From Cycas panzhihuaensis (Eukaryota; Cycadophyta), in the NCBI GenBank assembly GCA_023213395.1, contig CM041465.1, positions 164,989,741-165,053,740 of the forward strand: 64,000 nucleotides of DNA. Reading direction: 5' to 3'. A model generated the notes under the pieces. That model saw only the letters and a program-made list of their open reading frames with translations. It did no database searches and was not told the origin of the DNA. The stretch's first letter is position 1. Each line of letters starts with the position of its first letter. This document shows positions 10,533-22,110 of the stretch, one piece after another. A program made the translations under genes and the position numbers.

Positions 10533-11460
10533 ATGGCCTCTTTTGTTGGTTCACTGAATGAAAGTGAGAAACTTAGAAAAATGAATTTTAGCGTCTGGAA
10601 AATCAAAATTGAAGAATTGTTGAGAGCAAAACGGGCCTAAAAAATCACTACTGGGGATGAAAAACAGCCTGCCAATTCAACAGATTTGATTAGTTGGGAG
10701 GAAAGGAATAATGTTGCTATTTCAGTCCTCAAACTCTCGATTTCTGACTCATTACTAGTTTATGTAGATGGCCTAGAAAATGCAAAAGAAATATGGCAAG
10801 TTATGACTTCAATGTTTAGTAGAAAAAATGAAGCTAGAATTGTGGCATTAAGAGAAGAGCTTTATAAATTGAAAATGAGAGAGGGACAAAGCGTATGATT
10901 TCTTAACCAAGTTAACTAGCATTAAAATTGCCCTTCTCACAGCAGGAGAGAAGTTAACGGACACAGAACTAATTCATCTGGTGCTCAATAAACTTCCAAA
11001 GTCCTTTGATAACATGGTGAATATGTTGACAAGAGGACATACAGCCACAATGTCTTTTGATACTTTGACAGGACATATGTATGCTCAAGAGCAAAGAAAT
11101 CAAAGGTACAAAGAAGAGTCAGAAATTGAAGATGCTCTCATTTCGAAACTTCTGATAGGAGGCAGAGGAAGAGGACAATTTAATCCCTGATCAAGAGGAA
11201 GAATGCCAGCAAGTCACAGGGGACGTTGGACGGAAGGAAGAGGACGAGGAAGAATGATCAACAATCCACCTTGAGATGCAAGAGTATGTTTTAACTACGA
11301 AAAACCAGGTCACTTTTTAAGTAACTGTAGAGCTTTTGATATTTGTTATCATTGTGGCCAAACAGGTCATTATCCCTATCGATTGCTACGAAGCGTGCGA
11401 GCTGCAGAAAGGAAAATAGCAGGTATTTGGAAATTATAGCAAAGAAAAAGACATACCAGA
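10533..11460 (+). pseudogene. Element D gag (capsid and zinc knuckles)
   Basis: The chosen start is ATG 10533 (MASFVGSLNESEKLRKMNFS), after which WKIKIEELL, the UBN2-type block DSLLVYVDGLENAKEIW and LREELYKLKMREGQSV follow. A TAA stop near 10637 and a frameshift near 10898 break the frame; the next part (10981-11190) has LNKLPKSFDNMVNML. A basic GRGRGQ/RGRGR stretch precedes two zinc knuckles: CFNYEKPGHFLSNC, where the second Cys is Tyr, and CYHCGQTGHYPYRL, which lacks the last Cys. Nucleic-acid packaging would be compromised. It is followed by protease in another frame. Confidence 0.88.
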
Positions 11461-11520
11461 AGAAGAGATTGAAACTGCCTTTATTGCAGCCACAGCGACA
11501 ATGCAAGCGAAATAGAAAAC

Positions 11521-11810
11521 TGGTATATAGACTCGGGTGCCTCACATCACATGATAGGAGTCAAAGAATGGTTTGAAATCATCAAACCCTATGAATGCAA
11601 CACATCTGTTGAGCTAGGAGATAATTTTCCCTTACACATAAGGGGAATAGGACAAATCGCCATATGCATCGACGAAAAAATTCAACGTATTGGCAATGCC
11701 TTTTTTGTACCTGAAATAAAAAAGAATGTCCTGTCAGTTTCACAACTGAGTGATAAAAAGTTAAGAACAATATTTGATGAAATGGATATTGTTATATCCT
11801 TGATATGAAA
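11521..11810 (+). pseudogene. Element D aspartic protease
   Basis: The retropepsin active site WYIDSGASHHM begins at 11521. Downstream are VELGDNFPLHIRGIGQI and FFVPEIKKNVLSVSQLS, the normal end of a copia protease region. The DSGA catalytic triplet is intact, and this part reads open for about 95 codons before the frame is lost near 11800. Confidence 0.88.
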
Positions 11811-11949
11811 ATAAATGGGACAATTATAGCTAAAGGAGAAAAATGCAATAGGTTGTATAAACTCCTTTCAACTCCTATAATGCCTGACAAAGGCCCCATC
11901 AAAATGATTTCTGATGTAAAAGCTTTTCTTTGAGATATAGCGATAATAA

Positions 11950-12920
11950 TGAAACTTGGCATTTGAAGTATGGTCATATCTCTCATGATAGGTTAGAAAG
12001 ATTAAAAAAATATAACATGGTGAATGGTGCATGGATATCTCATTTAACCATTTTATATGTAAAAGTTGTATGATGGGAAAACAACACAGAACTCTGTTTT
12101 CAAAGAGTACCTGGCACGCACAATGCAAATTGGAATTAATCACACTAACCTATGTGGTCCATTTACGCCCATTTCGACAAATGGATCAAGGTATTTCTTG
12201 ACCTTCATTGATGATTTTTCCAGGAAAATTTGGGTGTACTTTCTATCTAGCAAATCAGAAACATTTGGATATTTTAAAGAATTTAAAGCTGCAAGTGAAT
12301 TGGAAAGCAGTCAAAGGATCAAATATGTTCGTTCCGATAGAGGTGGTGAGTTTATGTCTAATGAATTTATTCATTTCTGCAAAACACATGGAATTCAAAG
12401 ATAGTACACAACTCCGTATGCACCTCAATTCAATGGAGTTGCAGAAAGAATGAACAGAACAATTGTAGAAATGGCCCGTTGCATGCTAAATAGTAAAGAT
12501 TTAGCAAAGAAATATTGGGCAGAAGCTGTACATGCAGCTGCATATTTGATCAACAGAAGCCCTACTCAGTCCTTAGACAATATAACTCCCGAAGAAGCAT
12601 GGTTAGGACACAAACCTGATGTAAGCCATTTGAAAATATTTGGCTGCAAGGCTTATGTTCATATTCCAGACAAGAAGAGAGTCAAATTAGATAATAAAAG
12701 CATAGAATGCATAATGGTCGGATATAGCAACCATTCAAAGGCTTATAGGTGCATGGATCCAAAAACAGATAAGCTTTATGTCAGCAGGGATGTAATTTTT
12801 TATGAGAAAAAGGAAAATATTGATACAACAATACAAATCGATGAAGATCATTCGAATATATGTCCTGACCAGTTGGAAGACAAGTCAGATATAACTTCAG
12901 AAAGAATTGAGACATGAGAA
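11950..12920 (+). pseudogene. Element D integrase
   Basis: The GAG-pre-integrase zinc region is visible as WHLKYGHISHDRLERLK, with the CxxC half damaged by frameshift. The core reads INHTNLCGPF at the first catalytic position, where copia integrases have HTDLCGP, so the first Asp is Asn. The second motif VRSDRGGEF and the third NGVAERMNRT are intact. The C-terminal blocks DNITPEEAWLG, LKIFGCKAYVHIP and YVSRDVIFYE are clear. An in-frame TAG at about 12403 splits the core. The acidic linker to RT ends at a TGA near 12917. Confidence 0.92.
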
Positions 12921-13024
12921 GATTCTTCAGAAAATGAGAATCCAGATAAGCAACTAACCAGTAGTTGCAACCTCGAATCAAACAACAGCTCTAATTCCAG
13001 AGATGAAGAAAAATCATTACAAGA

Positions 13025-14653
13025 ATGCACCTCAAAAGGGTACCAAGGTGGTATCTTAAAACTCTTGAAAAGACAAGAGGAGATATATTTGAACATCGAA
13101 CAAGATCAAAGAAACCTCAGGCTTTGCTTTGTTCCATTGAACCAAACTCTTATAGAGAAGCCAGTAGTTTCCAAAATTGGAGAATTGCAATGAATGCTGA
13201 AATTGAAGCCATACAAAAGAACAAGACATAGGACCTCGTCCCAATTCCAGAAGATAAACACATTGTAAACTGCAAATGGGTATACAAGATAAAAGAGAAG
13301 CGAAATGGAGAAGTAGAAAAATACAAGGCCAGACTGATAGCAAAAGGCTATACTCAAACAGCAGGAACCGATTATGAAGAAACATTTTCACTTGTGGCAA
13401 AATTGAACACAGTAAGAACAGTGATTGCTCTTGCTGCCCAAAAGGGTTGGGAAATCTATCAAATGGACGTCAAAAGTGCGTTCTTGAATGGAGACCTACA
13501 GGAAGAGGTGTATATATCAACCAAAAGGATACATAAAAGCAGGACAAGAAAATATGGTTTGCAAATTGAAGAAGGCACTGTATGGGCTTAAACAAGATCC
13601 AAGAGTCTGGTACGCTAAATTAGACTCATACTTAACAGAGAATGGCTTTCATCGATGTGAATCTGATCATAGTCTGTATGTAAAAGGCAATTCAGGATCA
13701 ATCTCCATTATTGTGGTGTATGTGGATGACATGCTGATCACTAGAGATGACAAAAATTCAATAGCATTCATCAAAGATAAGTTTGAAAAGGTATTTGAAA
13801 TGACAGATTTAGGAATGTTGCATTATTACCTTGGAATAGAAGTTAAACAAAACAATTCTTCCATTACTCTCTCTCAAACAAAGTATGTAAAGAACTTGTT
13901 GACCAAGTTTGGAATGGAAAATTGTAATAGTGTCAACACACCAATGGAAACAGGGATTGTGTTCAATATAGAACAGGATGCAGCTTCAGTCGATGCCACA
14001 CAATACAGACAACTAGTTGGAAGCTTAATCTATCTCACAGCCACACGACCAGACATATCATATGCTGTAGGGTTGATTTCCAGATTCATGGAAAATCCTA
14101 AAATCCCACATTGGAACGTTGCAAAAAGAATCTTGCGTTACTTGAAAGGAACCATGAATCTTGGCTTGAGATATGATAAAGAAAACAACACACAATTAAC
14201 AGGTCTTTGTGATTCAGACTGGGCTGGAGACAAAACAGATAGAAAGTCAACATCAGGGTATTGCTTCTTCCTTGGAAAATCCTTGATCTCACGGAGCGAG
14301 AAAAAGCAGTCAGCAGTTGCATTGTCCTCAGCAGGCGAATACAAGTCGTGATCAACACCGCTTGTGAAGGAATATGGATTAGACAACTACTGAAAGAACT
14401 AGGAGAAGAACAAACAATGTCTAATCGAATATTTTGTGACAATCAAAGTACCATAAAAATGACGAAGAATCCTATTTTACATGCCAGAACAAAGCATATC
14501 GAAGTAAATCATCATTTTATCAGGGAAAAGGTATAGAATAAAGAAATCAAACTTCAGCATTGTCCATCAGAAGATCAAATTGCTAATATGCTCACTAAAC
14601 CTCTTGGAAAAGAGAAATTTAGTGTCTTCAGAAACCTACTAGGGTTAAGATAG
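13025..14653 (+). pseudogene. Element D reverse transcriptase and RNase H
   Basis: After the linker (RVPRWYLKTLEK, HRTRSKKP) RT runs in two frames joined at about 13530. The first holds VNCKWVYKIK, YKARLIAKGY, YEETFS and QMDVKSAFLNGDLQEEVY. The second (13540-14351) holds KKALYGLKQDPRVWY, VVYVDDMLIT, LGMLHYYLGIEV, YRQLVGSLIYLTATRPDISY and RYLKGT. RNase H follows with CDSDWAGD, KSTSGYCFFLG and, after a frameshift at 14345, FCDNQSTIKMTKN and HARTKHIEVNHHFIREK. The frame ends at TAG 14651, beside the purine tract. Both RT aspartate motifs survive, making this the best preserved RT in the window. Confidence 0.94.
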
Positions 14654-14659
14654 GTAAAA

Positions 14660-14672
14660 CATTAAGAGGGGG
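14660..14672 (+). other. Polypurine tract of element D
   Basis: CATTAAGAGGGGG directly before the 3' LTR. Confidence 0.85.
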
Positions 14673-14880
14673 TGTAAAAGGTAATGTTTTACCTTAGGCT
14701 ATAATATTTAATGTAAAGGTCACCTACCGCCTTCTCCTCCTTTCCCAAGTTGACAAGTGGCATTACATGGTTGAGTGGTTGCCATTTGTACCCACCTTGT
14801 ACTTGTATATATATGTATAACGAATCATCAATAAAACATATTGAGAGAGTGAATTTATTCCTCAGCAAGGATTTTTTACA
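14673..14880 (+). repeat. 3' LTR of element D
   Basis: 208 bp, the same length as the 5' LTR and differing from it at 11 positions. It is followed by the TSD TTATT at 14881-14885. Confidence 0.95.
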
Positions 14881-14885
14881 TTATT

Positions 14886-16809
14886 GCTAGCAATTTCTTA
14901 TATTTTGAATCCATTAATAATTTGAGATCAAAAAATGTCAACAATATCTTTGATTTCACCATATCAAAGAATAATTTACAATTGATGCAATTACATCATC
15001 TTTGCCAAAAAAAATTTCACCAAAATATTGCAATCAGGTGATCATAAGACAAGGTGGTTTCTTACATTTTGAGCCTAATGAATCGATCAAAGACTGTTTG
15101 CTAATTATTATCAATAATTACCAAAATTCTAGCAACCAAACAATAAAATCACTCTCTTATACCTAAAAGCTGCATTAAATGCATGAAATGTATGATATGT
15201 CTAATGTGAACCAACTTACTTCTTTTTTAGCATCTCATCACTCAAAAATGCGTCTACCAAAGTCCTAAATGCTTGACAGAACCATCAACCTACACGTTGG
15301 GTGTTAATATGCCCTGAAAATCATAAACAAAAAACCTTTAAAATTCATCAATTTTCACTATTCCTACTTGAACAATTAAAAATTGTGCTAAATTGTTATC
15401 AAACAATTCCAAGTGACCAGTCATCTCAAAGCCCTTTGAATCCTCTCTTCCAATGCAATTCATGGTTTCTGATTTGGACCTCTAATGATGAAGTTACAAG
15501 CCAAAGTGTAATGACACCTCATTAAAATATCACTTGAGGCTAGAAATTATATTTTAACACTTTTGTTGTGACCTGAAGGCAAACTCCAAAAAATAATTAA
15601 CATTGATTAAGTTTAATGAAACTTAAATAAATTAAATTTACCAAGGTCACATTTTCATCCTTTGTCCGTTGATTTATGAACTCTGGCAAGTTCGATGTTT
15701 TCTTATGTGGCTTCAATGAATACTTACATCTCATGGATTCTTCCTAGCTATGGCTTCTGAAGTGATCTTCTTCAACAAACATCCTCATCAACTATATGTG
15801 TGTTGTCTAATAGTTGCACAATCTTCACACAACTTTCCTAAAGCTCCAACAAAAGGTTTTCTTCGCCGCAAATGGATCTCCTGCCAACACTTACAATTAA
15901 TGACCACCAACTGTTAAGCCTTCCGCTGTCTCAACTAACACACAAACAACCACAACTTCAATGATATGAACTAGGTGATTTTTATCAAACGGACTGCTCA
16001 CTAACTCTAAGTCACAGCTCCATGAACTGTCTATTGGATTGCCCAATAGATCTTCTCAACCATGATTGGAGGTCTCTATTCAATATCCACTCGAGTGCAC
16101 TATCATGGGGTTTTACTTCCATGGATCACTTCCATTTAAAATACTATCAATCTATGTTGTTGGGTAGACATACCTTCTCCTCTTATGATGCATGCCTTCT
16201 TTCTCACTCTTGACTTATCTCTTTTTACTCACACAAGGAAATCTCACGAACCTGCTAGAGATTTCTCACGATCTTGTGGACTACCTAACGCCAGTGTCCC
16301 AATTGTCTGGTTCCAGCCTTCTCCATTCTACAAAATAGATTGAACAATCTACTATTTCAACATTCATTAATGCAATCCACGAGTGTCTCAACTAGTAGCC
16401 TTACTGTTCTCATCCAATTTCCTAAGAAGCTTACTATTGAAGTCTCTAAAACAAGAAGATAAATTCATTTCTTCATTTTTGAAGGTTGTCATACAATGGA
16501 ACAACAACATCCTTGTGCCCTCTGCATTTTGCAGTCTATAATTGAAGAACAGACCAACAAATCTTTTGGTGCCAAAATCACAGCAATTGTGCTTATTACT
16601 TGGGCTTCTTCAACATTAGGCTTCTCCCGAACTAATCTTCAATTTTCTTGCTATATGCTTTGCCATGATTTCTTCATCTTATGAGTTTATGAGTTTATCT
16701 TGTCTTTAATTGATGAACGAATCAACAACCTGGAGTTTATCTTGTTGCCATGCCCTTCATATTTAGAACTTCTGCTACAATCCCTCTTAATGTGGGTTCC
16801 AAAACCCTT
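14886..16809 (-). mobile_element. Element E internal DNA, segment 2
   Basis: AT-rich DNA between the TSDs of D and J1. I found no domain of gag or pol on either strand; the longest open frames (about 60-75 codons) have no recognisable content. Assigned to E by position only. Confidence 0.5.
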
Positions 16810-16814
16810 TCCAT

Positions 16815-17351
16815 TATTAAACCTCATGGTTTACCTTATGTTTATAATGTTAAGCTAATGTACTTTCTATTCTTGTATTATGTGTGCACTTTTGCACTTT
16901 TGTACTTTAGGTGTGACTTTATCACTTAAGTGATAAAGTACACACCCACTTTATGTCTAGTGACATAACGTTGTCATAAGGGTCAAATGACCCCTTGCAC
17001 TTTTGCTCACATGAGCTCCCAATGGACACTTGTCCTACATGCAAGCATGCATTGCATGATTGACACTTGTCAATCATGCAATAGCCTTTGGCCTCTCATC
17101 TTCTTCTATTTAAAGAGGCCTCTCTTCATTGTTGCTTATCTTAAGAGGAGGAGCTCATTGTTATTCTGACAGTTTGCTAATCAAGCTGAAGCATTCTTTG
17201 GTGGTTGGACTAATTCCAACTCCCATTCATGGTATCTTGATCTTGCTCCTATTTCTCTTTTTGTTCTTTATGTTTTATGCTTCATGCATCTGTGATATTG
17301 TGCTTTTACTTATGATCTTGGGACTAATGTGGCTTAATGCCCATTTTCACA
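16815..17351 (+). repeat. 5' LTR of J1
   Basis: 537 bp, starting TATTAAACCTCATGG (TG changed to TA) and ending CATTTTCACA. It contains a 24-bp perfect palindrome at 16916-16939 with half-site ACTTTATCACTT, and a hairpin with 15-bp arms ATTGCATGATTGACA. TCTATTTAAAGAGG near 17105 is a likely promoter core. Confidence 0.94.
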
Positions 17352-18608
17352 TTTAGTATCGAGTTGAAAGGTTTGAACTTGGTTTGTTTGAAAGCTAACT
17401 TTGTTTAAGCCTTTGTTAGCTTGTTATCTTTGTCTTGTTCTTGAAATCGTACCTTTGGACTATCCTCTGTCCTGCACTTGAAGAAGTCCATTTTGTCTTG
17501 TCTTTCACGTGCAGAGACACACGATTACTGTCAAAAGTGCATAAAGGACCTGCATGCAAGGACTGTTCAAACCCTACATAGAAGAGGATTCACGGACTAC
17601 ATACTCTCTCACTCCCGATCGGTCGGCGCCCAGTCCGGTCGGCGGGCGCCTGATCGGCAAGCGCCCGGCACACTCGGCCTGCCCAATTAGCGATTACCTT
17701 TGCCTGGTCGGCGGTGCCAACTCGGCCTGCTTGCCCAGCAGTGCCAAGTCGGCACTCAACCAAGTAGTGCCAAGTCAACACTGCTTGCCCGATCATCACC
17801 TTTGCCCGGTCGGCCACGGTGCCAACTCGGCTGCTGCCTGATCAGCGGTGCCAACTCGGCTACGATCGGCGGTGCCAAGTCAACACTGCGCCAACTCGGC
17901 TACAGTCATCACCTTTGCCCGATCGGCGGTGACAACTCGGCCTACGATCGGCGGTGCCAAGTCGGCCTGCGCCAACTTCGGCCACAATCATCACACTACC
18001 CGATCGGCGGTGACAACTCGGCCTACGATCGGCGGTGACAACTCGGCCTGCTGCCAACTCGGCCTCTGATCATCCTGCGCCCGGTCGGCGGTGCCAACTC
18101 GGCCTACGATTAGCGATTGCCCGATCAACCTTTGTCCAACTCGATTGCCAAGTCGGCGCCCGATCAACACGCTCGGCCTTTCTGCCTCGGCTGCTGCCCA
18201 TTTCGATGGCTGCCCATTCGATAAGCTGCCATTCGACACTACACTACATTCAATGAAAAATCAACACCTTAATATATTCATAATAGCATATTTTCAACAA
18301 TATGCTCATGTGAATCAAAGTCTTTAAAGGTTTCTTTCTTTTAAGAGAATTTTTTTTACTTAAGAAGAATTTCTTTTAATCAAGGGGCGAGTCCTAAAAG
18401 ACTTTAAGTCTTTATAGCTGGACCTACTTGAAGATTTTTTCTGGACATTGGCGTATAATTACCTTAAGAAATCTGTTTTCTTTTAGTGAGATTTAATCTC
18501 ACTTATAAAGTTTTTTTTAAGTGGTTCTCAAAAGTACTTTTCTTTAGTACTTAAAATTTTGTTGAGGATTCAACGAATGACAAGTCATTCTCCTCTTATT
18601 GAAGTATA
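17352..18608 (+). mobile_element. J1 leader, first part
   Basis: The PBS is degraded: TTTAGTATCGAG stands where J2 has TTTGGTATCAGAG. The leader then holds a GC-rich tandem array (17600-18245) and AT-rich DNA up to the J2 target site. It continues at 25989. No coding content. Confidence 0.85.
17600..18245 (+). repeat. CpG-dense tandem array in the J1 leader
   Basis: About 20 variants of GATCGGCGGTGCCAACTCGG, with spacing near 27-40 bp, mixed with CCTGATCGGC and CATCACCTTTGCCCG segments. It is a striking island of C and G in otherwise AT-rich DNA. Long open frames on both strands follow from the lack of AT-rich stops and show no domain. J2 has a related array in the same place. Confidence 0.85.
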
Positions 18609-19147
18609 TGTTAAACCTCATGGTTTACCTTATGTTTATAATGTTAAGCTAATGTACTTTCTATTCTTGTATTATGTGTGCACTTTTGCACTTTTGTACT
18701 TTAGGTGTAACTTTATCACTTAAGTGATAAAGTACACACCCACTTTATGTCTAGTGACATAACGTTGTCACTTAAGGGTCAAATGACCCCCTTGCACTTT
18801 TGCTCACATGAGCTCCCAATGGACACTTGTCCTACATGCAAGCATGCATTGCATGATTGACACTTGTCAATCATGCAATAGCCTTTGGCCTCTCATCTTC
18901 TTCTATTTAAAGAGGCCTCTCTTCATTGTTGCTCATCTTGAGAGGAGGAGCTCATTGTTATTCTGTCAGTTTGCTAATCAAGCTGAAGCATTCTTTGGTG
19001 GTTGGACTAATTCCAACTCCCATTTCTGGTATCTTGATCTTGCTCCTATTTCTCTTTATGTTCTTTATGTTTTATGCTTCATGCATTTGTGATATTGTGC
19101 TTTTACTTATGATCTTGGGACTAATGTGACCTAATGCCCATTTCCAC
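18609..19147 (+). repeat. 5' LTR of J2
   Basis: 539 bp, from TGTTAAACCTCATGG to CATTTCCACA. The 24-bp palindrome is at 18710-18733 and the 32-bp hairpin at 18848-18879. Confidence 0.95.
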
Positions 19148-19149
19148 AT

Positions 19150-19161
19150 TTGGTATCAGAG
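19150..19161 (+). other. Primer-binding site of J2
   Basis: TGGTATCAGAGC, two bases after the LTR end (CACA TT TGGTATCAGAGC). The short spacer is also present in J1. Confidence 0.85.
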
Positions 19162-21302
19162 CTGAAAGGTTTCTGAACTTAGTTTGTTTCAGCACTGTTA
19201 GTTTATTATCTTTGTCATCTGTTCTTGAAATCTGTGCACTGGACAATCCTCTGTCGCTGCACTTGAAGAAGCCCATTTCTGTGCCTGTCCATTTCTGCTA
19301 TGCATAAAGGACCTGCATGCAAGGTCTGTTCAAACCTTGCACAGAAGAAGATTCAAGGCGCCCAGTCAGCAAGAGCCAAGCGGTCGGCGGCTGACACGAT
19401 GAGCCGGGCTAGTCGGCCGCCCAATCGGCTCAACCTAGTCGTTGCCCAGATCCGCCCAATCGGCCTCCCACTCGTTATCCGGCCGCCATAGCGGCGCCCT
19501 TGATCATCATACCGCCAACTCGGCGCAACTAATCACACCGCCTTTACATACCCAGCCAAGGTGCCAACTCAGCTCATTGCTGAGTCAGCACACAGCACCC
19601 AGCAGCATTCACACTGCCAACTCAGCTTATGTCCAGCTCGGACACCGAGTTCACATCGCCAACTCACCATGTCCGGTGAGCATACCATCACATCGCCCTC
19701 TCGGAAGCTCGGTCATCAAGCCGTCATTCTTTGAGACATCATCCTGATGCCCGGTCAAGCACCGCCAACTCGGCGAGTGCCACATCATCACAGTGCCCAG
19801 TCAAGCACTGCCAACTCAGCAGAGTGCCACATCATCATAGTGCCCAGTCAAAGCACTGCCAACTCAGCAGAGTGCCACATCATCACGCTCACGGTCAAAC
19901 GCGCCAACTCGCAGATGCCACATCATCACGATGCCCGGTCAAGCCGCGCCAACTCGAGCAGTGCCAACTCAACTCCCCCGGTCGGTAGGCCCGGTCGGCT
20001 CCCGGCCAAATTAGCGATTAGCATTGAAAAATCAACCTCTTGATAGCATATTTTCAACAATATGCTCATGTGAATCAATTTTGTTTAAGGTTTCAAGAGA
20101 ATTTTTTTTTACTTAAATTTCTCAAGGGGGGAGTCTTAAAAGACTTTAAGTTTTTTTTTATAGCTGGGCCTACTTGAAGATTTTTTTTTCAGACATTGGC
20201 AGTCTTGATTACCTTAAGAAATCTGTTTTCTTTTAGTGAGATTTAATCTCACTTATAAAGTCTTTTTAAGTGGTTCTTAAAAGTACCTTTTTGTACTTAC
20301 TGTTTTAAGCTCTTTTAGCACACTTTCATGCTATTAAAGCATCATTGAGCTTAATTAATGTAATCAAAAGGCATATCTACATTGTAAAGGTGAAGAAAAT
20401 TACCACCTAACTTCATTTTTTGGCACCTTGCATGGTGACCTTGGCCTTCTTAAGTTCAAAAAGGGGAAGGCTCATTGTGAAACTTAATAAAATCACAATT
20501 TTCTTGTTGGATTGTTGAGACATTTTAAGTCTCAACAGCTGCTGCGTGGAGTTTGTGTCGGCTTTGGAACATTTCTTGAGTACACCTTTCTTGTGGCTTC
20601 ATCACTTCATCAGATTTTGATGGTTAAAAGGAACCCGCTTTTGTTGTTTTCATAAAAGGTTCCTTACATCATTTTCTTTTTAAGTACTCAAAGTACTTTA
20701 TCATTGTACTCAAGCATACATAGCACCTCACTTGGATCATAAAGCACTTCAAATCTTTTTTGTGCTCATTCTCTCATTGCTTCTTAAGAAGCATTCTTTA
20801 TAAGACAAAAAGCATAAAAATCCAAGTAAGAAGATATTAAAAATTCACTTAGACTTACTTAAAAGTGAATTTAAAATCTGTTGGATAGGCCCGAAAAAGG
20901 TTCAAACCTTGCCTCTAAATTAACCTTAAGCTTGGTGCATTCCCTAGGGGACCAACCATTGTATGCAGTCGATGCCACGACAATTAAGGTTGCTTGAGGA
21001 AAGGAGGTTGAAAAGGGTGTTATTGGGAAATTTGAATCCGGGGAAAGCATGGTACGTCCATGCAGATCAACCCTACCTGCCTTGTCCTAGATTTAACTCG
21101 GTCAACATTTGGATCTTCTCTATAAGATCAAGTTGGACCAACTCTATAGCCTAGTCCTCCACCCCTCATCATTCCATTCAGTTGTTGGATCTTCTAGTAA
21201 GATCGGGGAATTTGTTGGTCTTGTTAGAAGGTGGAACTTAAGCGACAAAAGCTTTGAGTTTCCAAGTTATCTGCTAGCTTCAAGTGTTAATCAAGTGGAA
21301 AA
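19162..21302 (+). other. J2 leader with GC-rich array
   Basis: A 2.1-kb untranslated leader. 19365-19995 holds a tandem array related to that of J1. 20040-21300 is AT-rich and matches the J1 leader at 25989-26849. Short open frames here have no domain content. Confidence 0.8.
19365..19995 (+). repeat. Tandem array in the J2 leader
   Basis: Irregular units of about 45-50 bp built from GCCAACTCAGC, AGTGCCACATCATCAC and GTGCCCAGTCAAGC. The most regular copies are at 19740-19950. The core GCCAACTC(G/A)GC is shared with the J1 array, but J2 often has CA where J1 has CG. Confidence 0.82.
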
Positions 21303-22110
21303 ATGGCTGCCATACATATGCTTAATGCATGTACCATAACGCTAACGGGACAATCAAATTATCAAGAATGGAAAAGAATCACAAAAAATCTCTTGATAAT
21401 GAATGAATTTTGGGGATATGTTTCTGGAAGAATCCCCAATCCTGCACTTGTGGATGATAATAATGAAAATCAACCTGCACCTGTGGATGATGAATATGTT
21501 GCTGCATGGGAGGCCAAAGACGAAATTGCTTTGGCATTCATTCGTATGGTTGTAGACATAAATGTAGATCAAAATATTTCTTCTGCAAAATCTTCTAAAG
21601 AAGCATGGGACACATTGTCCTCTTTGTATGAAAGGCGACATAAAGCTCGCGTTTTGATGATAAAAGCAAAATTGTACTCTATCAAATTTGTAAAGCCAAT
21701 GTTGGCATTCTTGTCCTCCATTAAGGAGGTTTGTAATGAATTAAACACTTTAGGTAGTCCAGCTACAAGAGATGAAATCGTAGCCTCCATCACAAAAGCA
21801 TTACCAAAGGACTACAACGGCTTTATATCATCAACTACACGAGATGGTTCACTAAGGGAGATGACATTCAATGAACTTGAAAGCTTATTGCTTCAAGAAG
21901 AACAAATTTATGCTAAGGATAATGAAGAATTATCTACAACAGGTGCTTTCACAGCAAAGGCAAAGGCAAATCAAAAATCCAAACCTGCATTCACAAAGCA
22001 GTTTGGAAATATAAACATTGGATCTTCCAAGTCCAATGTCGTATGTCATTATTGTGGCAAACCTGGCCACATTGCACCTGATTGCAGAAAGAAGCAAGCG
22101 GATCTTTGAA
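21303..22110 (+). pseudogene. J2 gag, nearly full length
   Basis: The start at ATG 21303 gives MAAIHMLNACTITLTGQSNY, followed by the UBN2-type capsid pattern (WKRITKNLL, AWEAKDEIALAFI, AWDTLSSLYE) and LGSPATRDEIVASITKALP. The zinc knuckle CHYCGKPGHIAPDC is at about residues 248-261. A stop follows at residue 269, where a Gln-rich and Gly/Arg-rich tail would continue in frame toward the protease, so only a TGA (probably from CGA or TGG) separates them. Apart from that stop it is intact. Gag would form virus-like particles in the cytoplasm. Confidence 0.92.

Larger units (their letters stand above)
9647..14880 (+). mobile_element. Element D: complete copia retrotransposon, 5234 bp
   Basis: Two 208-bp LTRs, a PBS directly after the first, a purine tract directly before the second, and TTATT on both sides (9642-9646 and 14881-14885). 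Between them lie gag, protease, integrase, RT and RNase H in copia order on the plus strand. The LTRs differ at 11 of 208 positions by my count. Several frameshifts and stops, plus a changed integrase residue, make it inactive. It inserted into the internal part of E. Confidence 0.97.

Noticed and set aside
13056-14442. Minus-strand frames of 80-114 codons under D
   Set aside because: They are antisense shadows of the D RT and RNase H.
17590-18239. Long open frames on both strands in the GC-rich array
   Set aside because: They arise because the repeats lack AT-rich stop codons; the translations are low-complexity and differ in every frame.
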